Source: Spartobacteria bacterium UBA695 (GTDB taxonomy: Bacteria > Verrucomicrobiota > Verrucomicrobiia > Chthoniobacterales > Chthoniobacteraceae). From it: 64,000 nucleotides of DNA. The stretch spans positions 124,001-188,000 of the forward strand of contig DBMP01000023.1 in the NCBI GenBank assembly GCA_002298145.1, written 5' to 3'. The position numbers and the translations under genes are program-made. Under the pieces are notes generated by a model, which saw only the letters and a list, made by a program, of their open reading frames with translations, did no database searches and had not been told where the DNA came from. Shown here piece after piece: positions 1-8,733 of the stretch (the stretch's first letter is position 1; the number at the start of each line of letters is the position of its first letter).

Positions 1-1
1 T

Positions 2-136
2 TCGCGATCCTATTTTGAGTTTCGTTGCCTAGCGAGCTTGGATGAACGCAACTTTCATGTCCGTTCGGCAGGCTCTGAAACAGTGAGACCGACTTTACAA
101 GTGCACCTCGATAAATACAACCTGACCGGCGGTTAA
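2..136 (+). CDS. C-terminal fragment of an unidentified protein (5' end outside window)
   Basis: One plus-strand frame is open from the window edge for 44 codons and stops at TAA 134-136. The fragment ends in LDKYNLTGG. It converges on the exopolysaccharide operon, with 28 nt and a short GC hairpin between the two stops, which is the layout expected of two real convergent genes. I do not recognise a family in so short a piece, and chance openness is possible, so this is tentative. Confidence 0.35.
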   Translation, partial: SRSYFEFRCLASLDERNFHVRSAGSETVRPTLQVHLDKYNLTGG

Positions 137-149
137 TGTGATGCCGCTG

Positions 150-163
150 CCCCCCATCGGGGG
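150..163. terminator. GC hairpin between convergent gene ends (weak terminator candidate)
   Basis: Five C pair with five G around a short ATC/CATC loop, between the plus-strand stop at 136 and the minus-strand stop at 165. No T-run follows on either strand, so intrinsic termination is doubtful; the position alone suggests it. Confidence 0.25.
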
Positions 164-164
164 A

Positions 165-2510
165 CTAGTGAATTCCAGCAAGAACCAGGCATTGCCATGC
201 GTACTTCCACTGTCCAGCCTGGGCCTGAATATTCGCTTCCAAGTAATGAAAATATTTTGGGCAGTCTTGTTGGACGGTCATTTTATGAAGTATTGAGAGT
301 GCAGTGCCAGTGTCCATTTTGTCGATAGCGTCAAGATAGAGGGCATAGCCCGCAGAAAAGTCATTTGGGGATAGAAATATTCTCCGTCTAAGGTCGGGCG
401 CAGCGGTTTGCATCGGTGCAGGAGGCATTGTTGGCGGCTGAAAATATCGCAGGGCAAGCTGATAGGCTCGCTGATAATCACCATTTGTCGCATAAGCCTC
501 GGCCACAAATACCCAGCCAGCCTCCATCCACGCTTCGTGTCGCCCCATTTGTGCGGAAAAATCGGACGGACCACAGCGCAATCTCCAGACATAGAATAGT
601 TCACGCAGCTGTAGCTTTGACAGGGTTTCGAGGCTGGGATCAACAAGAAGAAGTCGACTAAGCGCATCTCGGAATTTTGCCGGGGGCATTTGTAACGCCG
701 CAATCAGAAGGAGTTGGGAATCCCCTGCCGCTGTTTCAATTAGCCCATCCTGAAGATCCGATGGCAGAGAAGACGTAAGTAATCGTCGGTAATAGATGGC
801 GCGAGATGGACCGGCCCGTCGAATCGCTTCCTGCCATGCAGCAAGGGCAAGTGGAGAATTCCTATCTAGCCAAATAAATCCTTCTTCGAAGGGAAGCTCT
901 GGACTCGTTGGATTTAGGAAACGGGCGCGTCGAAAATCCGCCATTGCAGACTCACTATTAGATGAACCAAACACTAGTGATACGGCCCGGTGATAGTAAG
1001 GCTGCCACAGGAGAGGAGCCCATCCAATAGCCGCTGTCGATAGACGGGATGCTTTGTCGTACTCCTCGAGGCGTTCCACCCTATCCGCATGTCGATCCGC
1101 CAACAGTGCGCCAATCGTCCCAGGAAACGGCACATCGAAAGCTACTGCCGCTATCCAGAGACATCCAATCAGGCAAAAGCTTCCGCCCAATGCTCGAAAT
1201 AATGTCGGGAGCCACAATGGCGCAATCGCCTCCTTTCTGGCACATAGCGCAAGTGAACTTACAAAGATAATAGGAAAAACAGATCCGATTCGATGTGCGG
1301 GTACATCGACGAAACTATGGAGTGCGAAAACGATTACAGCTGAGCCAGCGGCAGCACGCAAACGCCCGTCAGGGCCAATGGTCAACGGCAGGATACGCCG
1401 TCCCCACAAGCAAATGCCCGTGATTACAACTAATACGGAGAGCCATCCAGCTTCCGCAGCAAGCCAGAGCCAGTCACTCTCTGGGTGAATAATGGGCAAG
1501 TTGACTGAACCCAAAGCTCGATGAGGCGTCAACGCAAAGACACTATCAAAATTTCCAAGCCCGGCTCCGAACCATGGCACAGAATTTGCAAGATCAAATG
1601 CATCACTTTGGATTAACCAGCGCCGATCTATTACCCCGTGCCCCCGCCCGCCTACTTCGGAGAGAAATCGTGCAACCGTTGGCCCACCGGTGAACAGAAA
1701 TCCACCCAGCACGGAAAACAATAGACCCACCCCCACAGCCAGCCATGCGTATTGTTTCCTCGCCACCGCAACGCAACCGAACCAAATGGTACTTCCAAGA
1801 AAATAGATGACAATGCCAGCTCTGGCCCCCACCAGGGCAAGCCCCCAATAGAGAATCAAACAACCGCAGAACCAAAAAGGCCAGCTTCGAGAGCCATTTC
1901 GGAATTGTTCATACAGCAGGCCTACCGATAGGATCGCCCCAACGGCGAGAACATTGGCGGTCTGGTTGCGATTGGGAAAAGGACCAAAGATTGTTTGGCT
2001 AGTATTTCCAAACGGCCAACGACTTCCCGTCAGGAAAATACAAATCGACAGCGCCGCGAGCAGGATGACTCCAGCACAAAAAATCGGCAATGCCGCGCGG
2101 CTATCCCATTTACTAGCACCGACACTGACTATGTAACACCAGCTTAACCCCGCAACCAGCAGAACAAAAGCCTCCGCGGTAACCCATGGTTGTGGAGTAA
2201 GGCACGGACCGAGATGAAATGAATAGTCTTGTACAGCCGTGACCCTCCACGCGGGAACCGCGAACCAACTCACTGGTAAAAAGTCTGCTGCGACCAGGCA
2301 AACCAATGCCGCAAAAACAAGGTTGAACTGCCTTCCCAACGAATATCTCGGCGGAAAAATTAGCAGAACTATTCCAAGAATCAAAAGTATCACGCCTTGG
2401 CTCCAGCGTTCCGTAGCGCCACCAAGAAATGCTGGCAATAACGCGAACACCGCGAAAACTCGCGGGCCCAGGAGAGGCTTTTCAATAACGCTTCTGAGAG
2501 TCAAGGACAT
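165..2510 (-). CDS. O-antigen ligase/polymerase-like membrane protein with C-terminal TPR-like domain
   Basis: This 781-residue protein probably polymerises or ligates the exopolysaccharide repeat unit at the periplasmic face of the inner membrane. About ten hydrophobic segments fill residues 1-450. A Wzy_C/O-antigen-ligase signature lies around residues 170-370, including FPNRNQTANVLAV and the periplasmic-loop region ending in IHPESDWLWLAAEAGW. The last 300 residues are soluble and helical with TPR-like repeats, an arrangement seen in O-antigen ligase family proteins. It is the last gene of the exopolysaccharide operon and its start overlaps the end of the antiterminator gene by 29 nt, suggesting coupled translation. 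Whether it acts as polymerase (Wzy) or ligase (WaaL) cannot be told from sequence. Confidence 0.8.
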   Translation of the reverse strand: MSLTLRSVIEKPLLGPRVFAVFALLPAFLGGATERWSQGVILLILGIVLLIFPPRYSLGRQFNLVFAALVCLVAADFLPVSWFAVPAWRVTAVQDYSFHLGPCLTPQPWVTAEAFVLLVAGLSWCYIVSVGASKWDSRAALPIFCAGVILLAALSICIFLTGSRWPFGNTSQTIFGPFPNRNQTANVLAVGAILSVGLLYEQFRNGSRSWPFWFCGCLILYWGLALVGARAGIVIYFLGSTIWFGCVAVARKQYAWLAVGVGLLFSVLGGFLFTGGPTVARFLSEVGGRGHGVIDRRWLIQSDAFDLANSVPWFGAGLGNFDSVFALTPHRALGSVNLPIIHPESDWLWLAAEAGWLSVLVVITGICLWGRRILPLTIGPDGRLRAAAGSAVIVFALHSFVDVPAHRIGSVFPIIFVSSLALCARKEAIAPLWLPTLFRALGGSFCLIGCLWIAAVAFDVPFPGTIGALLADRHADRVERLEEYDKASRLSTAAIGWAPLLWQPYYHRAVSLVFGSSNSESAMADFRRARFLNPTSPELPFEEGFIWLDRNSPLALAAWQEAIRRAGPSRAIYYRRLLTSSLPSDLQDGLIETAAGDSQLLLIAALQMPPAKFRDALSRLLLVDPSLETLSKLQLRELFYVWRLRCGPSDFSAQMGRHEAWMEAGWVFVAEAYATNGDYQRAYQLALRYFQPPTMPPAPMQTAAPDLRRRIFLSPNDFSAGYALYLDAIDKMDTGTALSILHKMTVQQDCPKYFHYLEANIQAQAGQWKYAWQCLVLAGIH

Positions 2511-3060
2511 CCACCGTTTCTTTGAATAGATGATGCCGGGCGATGACGACTTCGCGCGCTTCGCCGAGAATATCCAGCAAAATCCGCACGCGATCTAGCG
2601 CTGGAAGCGCCTGGGTTACAAGCGTCTTGATTCCCCGGAACGGTCCCTCGGTGATGACGACGCTATCGCCCTCTTCAATCTCCGGAACCACGATCGTATA
2701 CACAGATTCTCCAGCGATATGACTTCGCAGTTCAGCGATCACGGTATCAGGCACAAACGCTAGTTCGACCCCAAACCGAACGATGCCGCTTACTCCACAG
2801 GCATACATAACGGCCTTCTGGCTTAATTCCCGGTCAAATCGGCAAAATAGGTAGCCCGGGAATAGTGCTTCGATAAACCATACGAGACCCCGGCGGGTCA
2901 TGCGCTGAACCCGGATACGTGGACAATAAACATCCACATCATCCAAAAGGCAAAGGTGCGCGGCGGCTATATGTTCGTGCTTTGGCTGTGAACGAAGGCA
3001 ATACCAGGGATAACCTGTAACGGATTCTGCTTTTGGTAAGCTTGCAGTGCGAGAGTTCAT
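2482..3060 (-). CDS. NusG/RfaH/UpxY-like transcription antiterminator
   Basis: The 192-residue protein has a NusG N-terminal (NGN) domain starting at WYCLRSQPKHE and containing the family-typical FPGYLF stretch. A KOW motif follows (EEGDSVVITEGPFRG). Specialised NusG paralogues of this kind bind elongating RNA polymerase and let it read through long polysaccharide operons. Its place inside such an operon, between the Wzc-like kinase and the polymerase, supports that role rather than that of housekeeping NusG, which normally sits beside secE and rplK. The ATG at 3060 is preceded by an AGG-containing site about 8 nt upstream. Its own operon is the likely target. Confidence 0.85.
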   Translation of the reverse strand: MNSRTASLPKAESVTGYPWYCLRSQPKHEHIAAAHLCLLDDVDVYCPRIRVQRMTRRGLVWFIEALFPGYLFCRFDRELSQKAVMYACGVSGIVRFGVELAFVPDTVIAELRSHIAGESVYTIVVPEIEEGDSVVITEGPFRGIKTLVTQALPALDRVRILLDILGEAREVVIARHHLFKETVDVLDSQKRY

Positions 3061-3080
3061 GAGGTTCGCCTGGACTTCTC

Positions 3081-5177
3081 TTAGGATTTAATGGGATCGT
3101 CGTAATAGGAAGCGCATCGATAGAAATAATCGCTGTCTCCCTCGAATATTGAATCCACTCCATTTAGGACAACACCGGCGGAATTGATTCCGCGACTTTC
3201 CAGCAGCTCGTTGACTGACTCTATCCCTCTGGCACGGCTAAAACCAAGCCGAACCACTTTAATGATGCTATCTACCTTAGAGGCTAACACGGCCGTGTCG
3301 TCAATGGCAAGCAATGGAGCTCCATCTAGGATGACCCATTCATAGGTGCGGGACGCTTCTTCCAGGAAATCATCAGCGATATTTCCGAGAAAATACTTTC
3401 CTGGCTCTGCGCTGACTTTGCCACGCGGAATGACTGCTAGATTGTCGATACCGCAAGTCAAAACCGCGTCCCGCCAGCAAACGACACCCCTCATAATATC
3501 GGAAAAGCCAATCTCATTTTTGAGGCCAAAGATGGTATGTTGTATTCCTCGGTACATGTCGGCATCGATTAGCAATGTTTTTGCTCCGTCAGAAGCAAGG
3601 ATCGCGGCAAGGTGCGATGCAATCGTGGTTTTGCCCTCGCCAGGAACAGCACTTGTTACCAGAATGATTCGCGGGGTGGCACTTCTCCCAGAGCCAAATA
3701 GCAGCGATGACCGAATACCCTGGAATGCCTTTGAAATCGGCAGGCTATCCATATGCAAGCCTTCATTATTCTTGTTAGCTATTTTCGGAATATACCCGAG
3801 GACGTTTCCCTGGAAGAGCGCATGAAATTCATTCGAAGACACGATTCTGTCATCCAACTTTTCAATAACGAGGAAAATGCCAATCCCGACGATGAGACCA
3901 ATAGCCAATGCTGTGAAAATCGCTTTTTTGACGCCAGAATTTACTTTAGCGGGTTTTGACGCCATTTCCAAAATGGCCACGCTGCCTTGGTTGATATCTT
4001 TATTTACATCCACAGCCTGCATGCTCATAAGCAGGTGCTCGTAAAGGGCTTTCAGGCGGTCCAACTTCGCTTTGATCGAATCATATTGAGCGGTTCTCCC
4101 GCTGAGATCCAATGCTTTGGCATTCCACAGATTCCGCTCACTCTTTAAATTCTCAATCTGGAGGCGAATCGACTCTCGTTGGTTGCTCAGTTGTGATTTG
4201 CTCTCATCTTGGCAGATTTTGATGAGAATCTCCTGAAGCGTGATCTGGTTACTCAATTGAATAACGATCGGATGCTTTGGCCGCAGGTATTTGGAGAAAT
4301 CTTCCAGACTCGCCTTTAAGAGCTTAATTTGCTGCTTAGCCTTAAGGTAATCCGCTTGCGCGCTGGAAGAAGAAGATAGCAACACCGCATCGGAATCTGG
4401 GGCAGCCGTTCCTTGTTCCGAAGGATCGTTGCGCTGCCGGTTCATATAAGCATCGGCGCTCAGGAGATTGAGAAGTTGATACTCTGTATTGAAGGCAGCT
4501 AATTTTTGATCGATACGATTAAGGTAGGCTCCTGTACTGCTGTTTTCAGTTTGAAGAAATGTAATATTATTTACCTTTTGGAAACTTAGCAATTCATCCT
4601 CACCGGCTTTGATTTTCTTTTCAAGTGTATCAAGTTGCTCGGAAATCGCAGAGATCGTTGTATCCGACTTCTGCGACTGCATATTCTTTTTTGCATTGAT
4701 GTATTCCTGCATCACCGTACCTAACAATGCCTGAACGTAGTTCGGCTCAGCGCCAATCGCTTGTAATACAAACAGCGCGGATCGGGGTTTCTGATTTGCG
4801 GTAATTTTTACTGGGCAGGGAGTAAGATCCGGCCGTTTGGCCTGGACCGTTGCCTCCGCTTGAGAACGAATCATCTGGCTCTCCATGAGCGAGATTTGAG
4901 TGCCAAAAAAATTCCCAACATCTTCGTTATAAACAGCGCTGCCGGGCAACGAAATCTGTCCACTTACCATCATAATCCCTTTGGATTCGAACTCTGGCGC
5001 AGCAATTAGATTATGCCATCCCGCATATGCCATGGCGAGACCGATCGTGAGAACCAGCACCCACCAGTGCGTCCACAGGATCCGCTTGTAACGAGGCCAT
5101 TTAATATGCATCGCCATACGTGACCTGGCGAACTCTACCTTTGGCGATTTATTTTCGTTTGAATCAGTCTGGTTCAT
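3081..5177 (-). CDS. Wzc-like exopolysaccharide co-polymerase / bacterial tyrosine autokinase
   Basis: A single 698-residue chain joins a Wzz/GumC-type chain-length domain to a BY-kinase domain. The first membrane segment is near residues 35-55, followed by a long coiled-coil periplasmic region and a second membrane segment near 415-440. The cytoplasmic kinase shows Walker A (VPGEGKTT), Walker A' (LLIDADMYRG) and Walker B (VILDGAPLL). The tail carries the autophosphorylated tyrosine cluster, with Tyr 684, 686, 691 and 692 among the last 15 residues. Such kinases cycle between phosphorylated and unphosphorylated oligomers to drive polymer synthesis and export with the Wza pore, which is encoded just upstream. 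Confidence 0.93.
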   Translation of the reverse strand: MNQTDSNENKSPKVEFARSRMAMHIKWPRYKRILWTHWWVLVLTIGLAMAYAGWHNLIAAPEFESKGIMMVSGQISLPGSAVYNEDVGNFFGTQISLMESQMIRSQAEATVQAKRPDLTPCPVKITANQKPRSALFVLQAIGAEPNYVQALLGTVMQEYINAKKNMQSQKSDTTISAISEQLDTLEKKIKAGEDELLSFQKVNNITFLQTENSSTGAYLNRIDQKLAAFNTEYQLLNLLSADAYMNRQRNDPSEQGTAAPDSDAVLLSSSSSAQADYLKAKQQIKLLKASLEDFSKYLRPKHPIVIQLSNQITLQEILIKICQDESKSQLSNQRESIRLQIENLKSERNLWNAKALDLSGRTAQYDSIKAKLDRLKALYEHLLMSMQAVDVNKDINQGSVAILEMASKPAKVNSGVKKAIFTALAIGLIVGIGIFLVIEKLDDRIVSSNEFHALFQGNVLGYIPKIANKNNEGLHMDSLPISKAFQGIRSSLLFGSGRSATPRIILVTSAVPGEGKTTIASHLAAILASDGAKTLLIDADMYRGIQHTIFGLKNEIGFSDIMRGVVCWRDAVLTCGIDNLAVIPRGKVSAEPGKYFLGNIADDFLEEASRTYEWVILDGAPLLAIDDTAVLASKVDSIIKVVRLGFSRARGIESVNELLESRGINSAGVVLNGVDSIFEGDSDYFYRCASYYDDPIKS

Positions 5178-5192
5178 GGATATGAGGTGCCG

Positions 5193-5858
5193 CTAAAAGT
5201 TTACGCGGTTTTCCAATACGATAATGACATCGTCCGAGTTAAGAACGGGATCTTCCGAGGCGGTTCCTTCAAATAGAGCTTTCACATCAACGGGGACGGC
5301 CTCTTTTCCTTTTCTTATAAGCCGAACATTTTTCCTGTTGGCAAAGTCAGAAAAGCCACCGGCCCTCATAATGGCTTTACTAACGGTAAAGGCTCCAACT
5401 TGCGGAATTTCAATCGCGCCCTGATTATGTACGGCCCCAGTAACGTAGATGAATCCGCGCGATTTTTGTGTCACCGAATCAAGACCGACAATGACCGTGG
5501 CGCGGTAAAAATAGTCCTTCTCCAGTTCCGCCTTGATTTCCTTTGCAAGCCTAGCGCAACTCTTGCCGGACGCCTTGACACGCCCGATTAGCGGGACCTC
5601 GATCTCCCCCGAATCGGTCACGACCAACGGGCGGGCTTCGCTGCGTTCTTCGACCACGCGGTAACTCACCCGGTCCCCCACTGTCAGTTCCCGTTTGGTG
5701 TCAAGCGCCTCCATTGAATTGGTCGCGGCGGCTGAGGCAAAAGCAGGCGCAAAGGGGGAGGCATCTCCCTTGGGCGATTGGCTCGCTGTGCCTTGAGCTT
5801 GAGCAGACAGGCAAAAGATACCAAACAACACTTCCAACAATGCGAATTTTAGGGTCAT
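5193..5858 (-). CDS. Wza-like polysaccharide export protein (Poly_export/SLBB)
   Basis: The 221-residue protein has an N-terminal signal peptide ending near AQAQ. A polysaccharide-export domain follows, with the typical stretch SGEIEVPLIGRVKASG, then an SLBB-type domain (VTGAVHNQGAIEIP, SKAIMRAGGFSDFA). Family members form the periplasmic and outer-membrane channel for capsule or exopolysaccharide. It is shorter than Escherichia coli Wza (about 380 residues) and has no lipobox cysteine, so it lacks the acylated, membrane-spanning helix architecture. The beta-barrel protein encoded upstream may supply the outer-membrane pore instead (inference). Confidence 0.88.
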   Translation of the reverse strand: MTLKFALLEVLFGIFCLSAQAQGTASQSPKGDASPFAPAFASAAATNSMEALDTKRELTVGDRVSYRVVEERSEARPLVVTDSGEIEVPLIGRVKASGKSCARLAKEIKAELEKDYFYRATVIVGLDSVTQKSRGFIYVTGAVHNQGAIEIPQVGAFTVSKAIMRAGGFSDFANRKNVRLIRKGKEAVPVDVKALFEGTASEDPVLNSDDVIIVLENRVNF

Positions 5859-5869
5859 AGCTGATTCTT

Positions 5870-7219
5870 CTAAAAACGATAGGTGATGGTAGCGAACACT
5901 CTATTTTGCGTATAGTTCATGTCCGGAAGATCTGAGTCCTTTTTGATAATCTGGTAATCAAGCCCGAGGATTGTCGCCCGGTTCCACTGGTAACTGAAGT
6001 GGATACCGACGCCGTAACGATTGAGTGTTTCCTGTTGTATGGAAGGCGAGTCGCTCACATGCTGGTAGAATCCATACAAGCTAATGGGAACGTCTCGAAT
6101 GACGGAAAGATTAAGGTCATACCGCACGAAGTTCATTGTTTCATAGTTGGAGGTAAGCCCCAGTTGAATTTCGTGTCCGCCAGCTAATGTCTGAGTGCAA
6201 TAGGAATTCAGACGGTTTGCCAGCATGGCGTTGGCATACCATCCGTTTGCGTTTGAATCATCGCCATTGCCACCGCCGCGGTCGAAGTAGCCGCCTTGAA
6301 ATCCACCAGCCGTGCGCAATTTTAGGAAGTGACTGATCGTGGTCTCAGAAAACACACCGCCGGAAACTATCGTGGAATCGTTCTGATAGTTCTGGTTGTA
6401 ATAGCTATACATCACGTTTGTTTCCAAACCGACCGTTGACCGTTCGGTGGTTTTATACGCAATGGAGGTTCGATTTATTTCGGCGTTGCGGTCGAGGTAA
6501 TCAAACTCGCCTGTAAGCGAAACATAAGTAAAGTGGTCATAAGTGCTCTGGACGACGAGCTCATTCATATCCCACGTGGTGGTCGCGCCAACGGTGTTTT
6601 CAAGATGCCCAAAAGCACGAACGTTACTTAGGGCAGGTTGCTCCGTGGGATCATAGCTGATATGGATGAGATCATGAAGATTGATCTTTACGATATCGTT
6701 AACATAGATATCGAAGCTTAGGTAAGAATCAGGAGTAACCTCAGGGGTATTGCTTCCATACTGTTTGATATGGGTGAGGTAAGATCTGTAGCCGAGCCCT
6801 AGGTTGAAATTCAGGTCATTGACGGGTGTCACCGGCCAGATACCGTGGATACTTAGAAAGGGTTCCAGGATAAGGTCACGTTGGGGATACTGATCGGAAA
6901 TGTTGGTATTATCATTGTATTCCACGAGGATGGTTGTACTAAGTGAAAAACGCACCGCCCCCAGGCGGAAGTTATAGGGCATGTCCAGATTTCGATTACT
7001 TCGAAGCGTCGCAGCCTCAACTCCGGCCATAGATGGGCGACCAGACCCTTGAGACAAGAAATCTTGTGCGGAAGCAGAGATGGCGCATAAGAGGCATATC
7101 GCCGCTATTAAAGATTCATGCCTGCATGTTTTTCCGGTGCCGGAAATTATAGCCTTCGAAACTCGGAGGCAATACACCGATGCCGCTGATAGCCGGTCGC
7201 GTAAGTTAGTATTAGCCAT
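5870..7219 (-). CDS. Outer-membrane beta-barrel protein of the exopolysaccharide operon
   Basis: This 449-residue protein begins with a long basic N-terminal segment and a hydrophobic signal core (LIAAICLLCAISASAQ). The rest is rich in alternating aromatic/polar strands such as YRSYLTHIKQYG and FGVGLHFSYQW-like stretches, and it ends in the terminal aromatic signature ATITYRF typical of BAM-inserted barrels. Putative exopolysaccharide-pathway barrels of this kind are found beside wza/wzc genes. It is the first gene of the operon and ends 12 nt before the Wza-like gene. Channel or anchoring function in polymer export is inferred from context only. Confidence 0.72.
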   Translation of the reverse strand: MANTNLRDRLSAASVYCLRVSKAIISGTGKTCRHESLIAAICLLCAISASAQDFLSQGSGRPSMAGVEAATLRSNRNLDMPYNFRLGAVRFSLSTTILVEYNDNTNISDQYPQRDLILEPFLSIHGIWPVTPVNDLNFNLGLGYRSYLTHIKQYGSNTPEVTPDSYLSFDIYVNDIVKINLHDLIHISYDPTEQPALSNVRAFGHLENTVGATTTWDMNELVVQSTYDHFTYVSLTGEFDYLDRNAEINRTSIAYKTTERSTVGLETNVMYSYYNQNYQNDSTIVSGGVFSETTISHFLKLRTAGGFQGGYFDRGGGNGDDSNANGWYANAMLANRLNSYCTQTLAGGHEIQLGLTSNYETMNFVRYDLNLSVIRDVPISLYGFYQHVSDSPSIQQETLNRYGVGIHFSYQWNRATILGLDYQIIKKDSDLPDMNYTQNRVFATITYRF

Positions 7220-7565
7220 ATGGCTATTCTTTCCCTGTTGAATACGTTACTAATTTCCCCTTTTTGAATTCCGGCATCTGTCGCAGAATATGGAATTCCG
7301 AGCGTTGTTACAATCGGGTTGGAAAATGTATTGCTTGTCGGTCCTTTTCTTAGCGTGCCATAGGTGTTTAGTTTGGAACGTTTCGGGAGACGTGAACTCC
7401 GGAAGCCTTTTACCAGAGAAAATGGGCGACTGGTGGCCTCAGGAAATTAGCGTGCGAATGCATACCTAATTTTGGTTCGGAAGGGGAGGCGGGCGAAAAT
7501 TATGTGTCCTCGCTATTAAAAAAATGAAGCAAAAGACTTTTGAATTTCGAAGACTAGGGGACGTT
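7220..7565. other. Divergent intergenic region of about 345 bp
   Basis: This stretch separates the exopolysaccharide operon from the plus-strand secreted protein and must hold both promoters. I see no convincing open frame. The only promoter-like match found is a degenerate sigma-54 element on the plus strand (listed separately). No clear sigma-70 pair or terminator was recognised. Confidence 0.5.
7320..7335 (+). promoter_or_regulatory. Degenerate sigma-54-like promoter
   Basis: TGGAAAATGTATTGCT keeps the GG at -24 and TTGCT at -12 with correct 10-nt spacing, but the -24 box is TGGAAA rather than TGGCAC. It would give a leader of about 220 nt for the downstream secreted protein. A chance match is quite possible. 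Confidence 0.28.
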
Positions 7566-8288
7566 ATGAAACTAAACTTAAGATGGCTTGATGTTGCCCA
7601 GGCAGTTTCCGACAGCGGATGGCGCGGCTTGCGCTATACCGTGCTTTTTGCCTTGGCCCTGGTGTGGTGTGGCGAAAAAGGAAAAGCAATCGAACACAAT
7701 ACCGTGACGGGGTCGCCGGTCGCACAGGTTCAAGCCAAACTGGGAGGCGGCCCCATCGCGACGGCACAGGCCGATGCGCTGGTCTTGGCGGTCAAACAAG
7801 CATGTGCGGCAAATCCAGCAGGGGCGGCGTCCATTCTGTCGGAGACACTCTCTGTGAAACGGCGTGACCAAGTGGCGATCGCCGGGCGGTTGGTTGGCGC
7901 TGCGATTGAAGGCCTGGGGCCAGAGGCAGAAGCCGCTATGGTTACCGCACTGGTTCGGATCGGCGTAGAGCTTCAGCCGGATGCCATTGTTGCTATCGTG
8001 AAAGCAGCGACAAAGGCAGCTCCTCCATCAATGGGCCGTCTGATCGTAGCGACCGCAATCGCAACGAAGAAGCTTTTGGGAGCGGAAGAGGAAGCCCAAC
8101 TCCTCGCCGAAGCCAACAGATATGGCGAGGTGGATCCCGAGCTCGATGTTGTGGGCGAGCTTTTTCAAGCTCTGGAGATTACCGGGGGCATTTTGACGAT
8201 CCCCCCAATCACGCCAACCATTGCTCCGATAACGACTAGTCGTCGCGGGCAAATCATCTCCCCCACCCCCAGCCCCGCAAGTCTATAA
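7566..8288 (+). CDS. Secreted protein of unknown function
   Basis: The 240-residue protein starts at the ATG of 7566 because AGGGGA lies 4 nt before it; an in-frame ATG 14 codons upstream has no such site. The N-terminus has a basic stretch and a hydrophobic signal core (YTVLFALALVWCG). The mature part is almost entirely Ala-rich helix, with recurring segments such as MVTALVRIGVEL and IVAIVKAATKAA, and it ends in a Pro/Thr/Ser-rich tail. I do not recognise a family. It faces away from the exopolysaccharide operon, so co-regulation with that operon is possible but unproven. Confidence 0.6.
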   Translation: MKLNLRWLDVAQAVSDSGWRGLRYTVLFALALVWCGEKGKAIEHNTVTGSPVAQVQAKLGGGPIATAQADALVLAVKQACAANPAGAASILSETLSVKRRDQVAIAGRLVGAAIEGLGPEAEAAMVTALVRIGVELQPDAIVAIVKAATKAAPPSMGRLIVATAIATKKLLGAEEEAQLLAEANRYGEVDPELDVVGELFQALEITGGILTIPPITPTIAPITTSRRGQIISPTPSPASL

Positions 8289-8319
8289 GGGGTCAATGCG
8301 CGCTGCAATTTTCGACCGC

Positions 8320-8721
8320 TTATCCGCACTTCCAAACCGCTGACTTTGCAGCCATCTGCTTCCCGTAAATGCGTTGCAAATGACCGAGGGGCGGTTTGGG
8401 CGTGATCGGCGGAAGATTGCCGGAAAGGGCGCTTTTTAGGAGCAGTTGCTCGTTTTCGCGGTCGAGCAAAAGGGTTTTCATCACCATCTGCTGCGTTTTG
8501 TCGATCAGGGTGCGTTCAGGCTGGGTGCGAGACCCGGGAATGCCGTTGGCTCCGCGAAGTTTTTCCAGCGATGCTTCGATTTGGCAAAGCAGAGCGCGTT
8601 TTCGTTCGAGAAAGAGTGCCTCCGGCGCCTTGCCGGTAATTTTGAGGATTTGGTTTTCCTCCAAAATCAGTTCGTAGATGCGCTCGCAAAGAGCAAGGTG
8701 GCTTTGCAGAAGGTTTTCCAT
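8320..8721 (-). CDS. FlgN-like helical protein
   Basis: The 133-residue protein is predicted all-helical, with charged coiled-coil-like segments (LILEENQILKITG, LLLDRENEQLLLKS) and no signal peptide. Its length and pattern recall FlgN/FliT-type flagellar chaperones, but similarity is only of kind and I cannot name it firmly. ATG 8721 is preferred; a TTG two codons earlier is also possible. It lies 12 nt after the TPR protein gene and is the last gene of that operon. A clearer FlgN is encoded at 28189-28686, so this would be a second chaperone. Confidence 0.5.
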   Translation of the reverse strand: MENLLQSHLALCERIYELILEENQILKITGKAPEALFLERKRALLCQIEASLEKLRGANGIPGSRTQPERTLIDKTQQMVMKTLLLDRENEQLLLKSALSGNLPPITPKPPLGHLQRIYGKQMAAKSAVWKCG

Positions 8722-8733
8722 GTTCAAGGGGGG

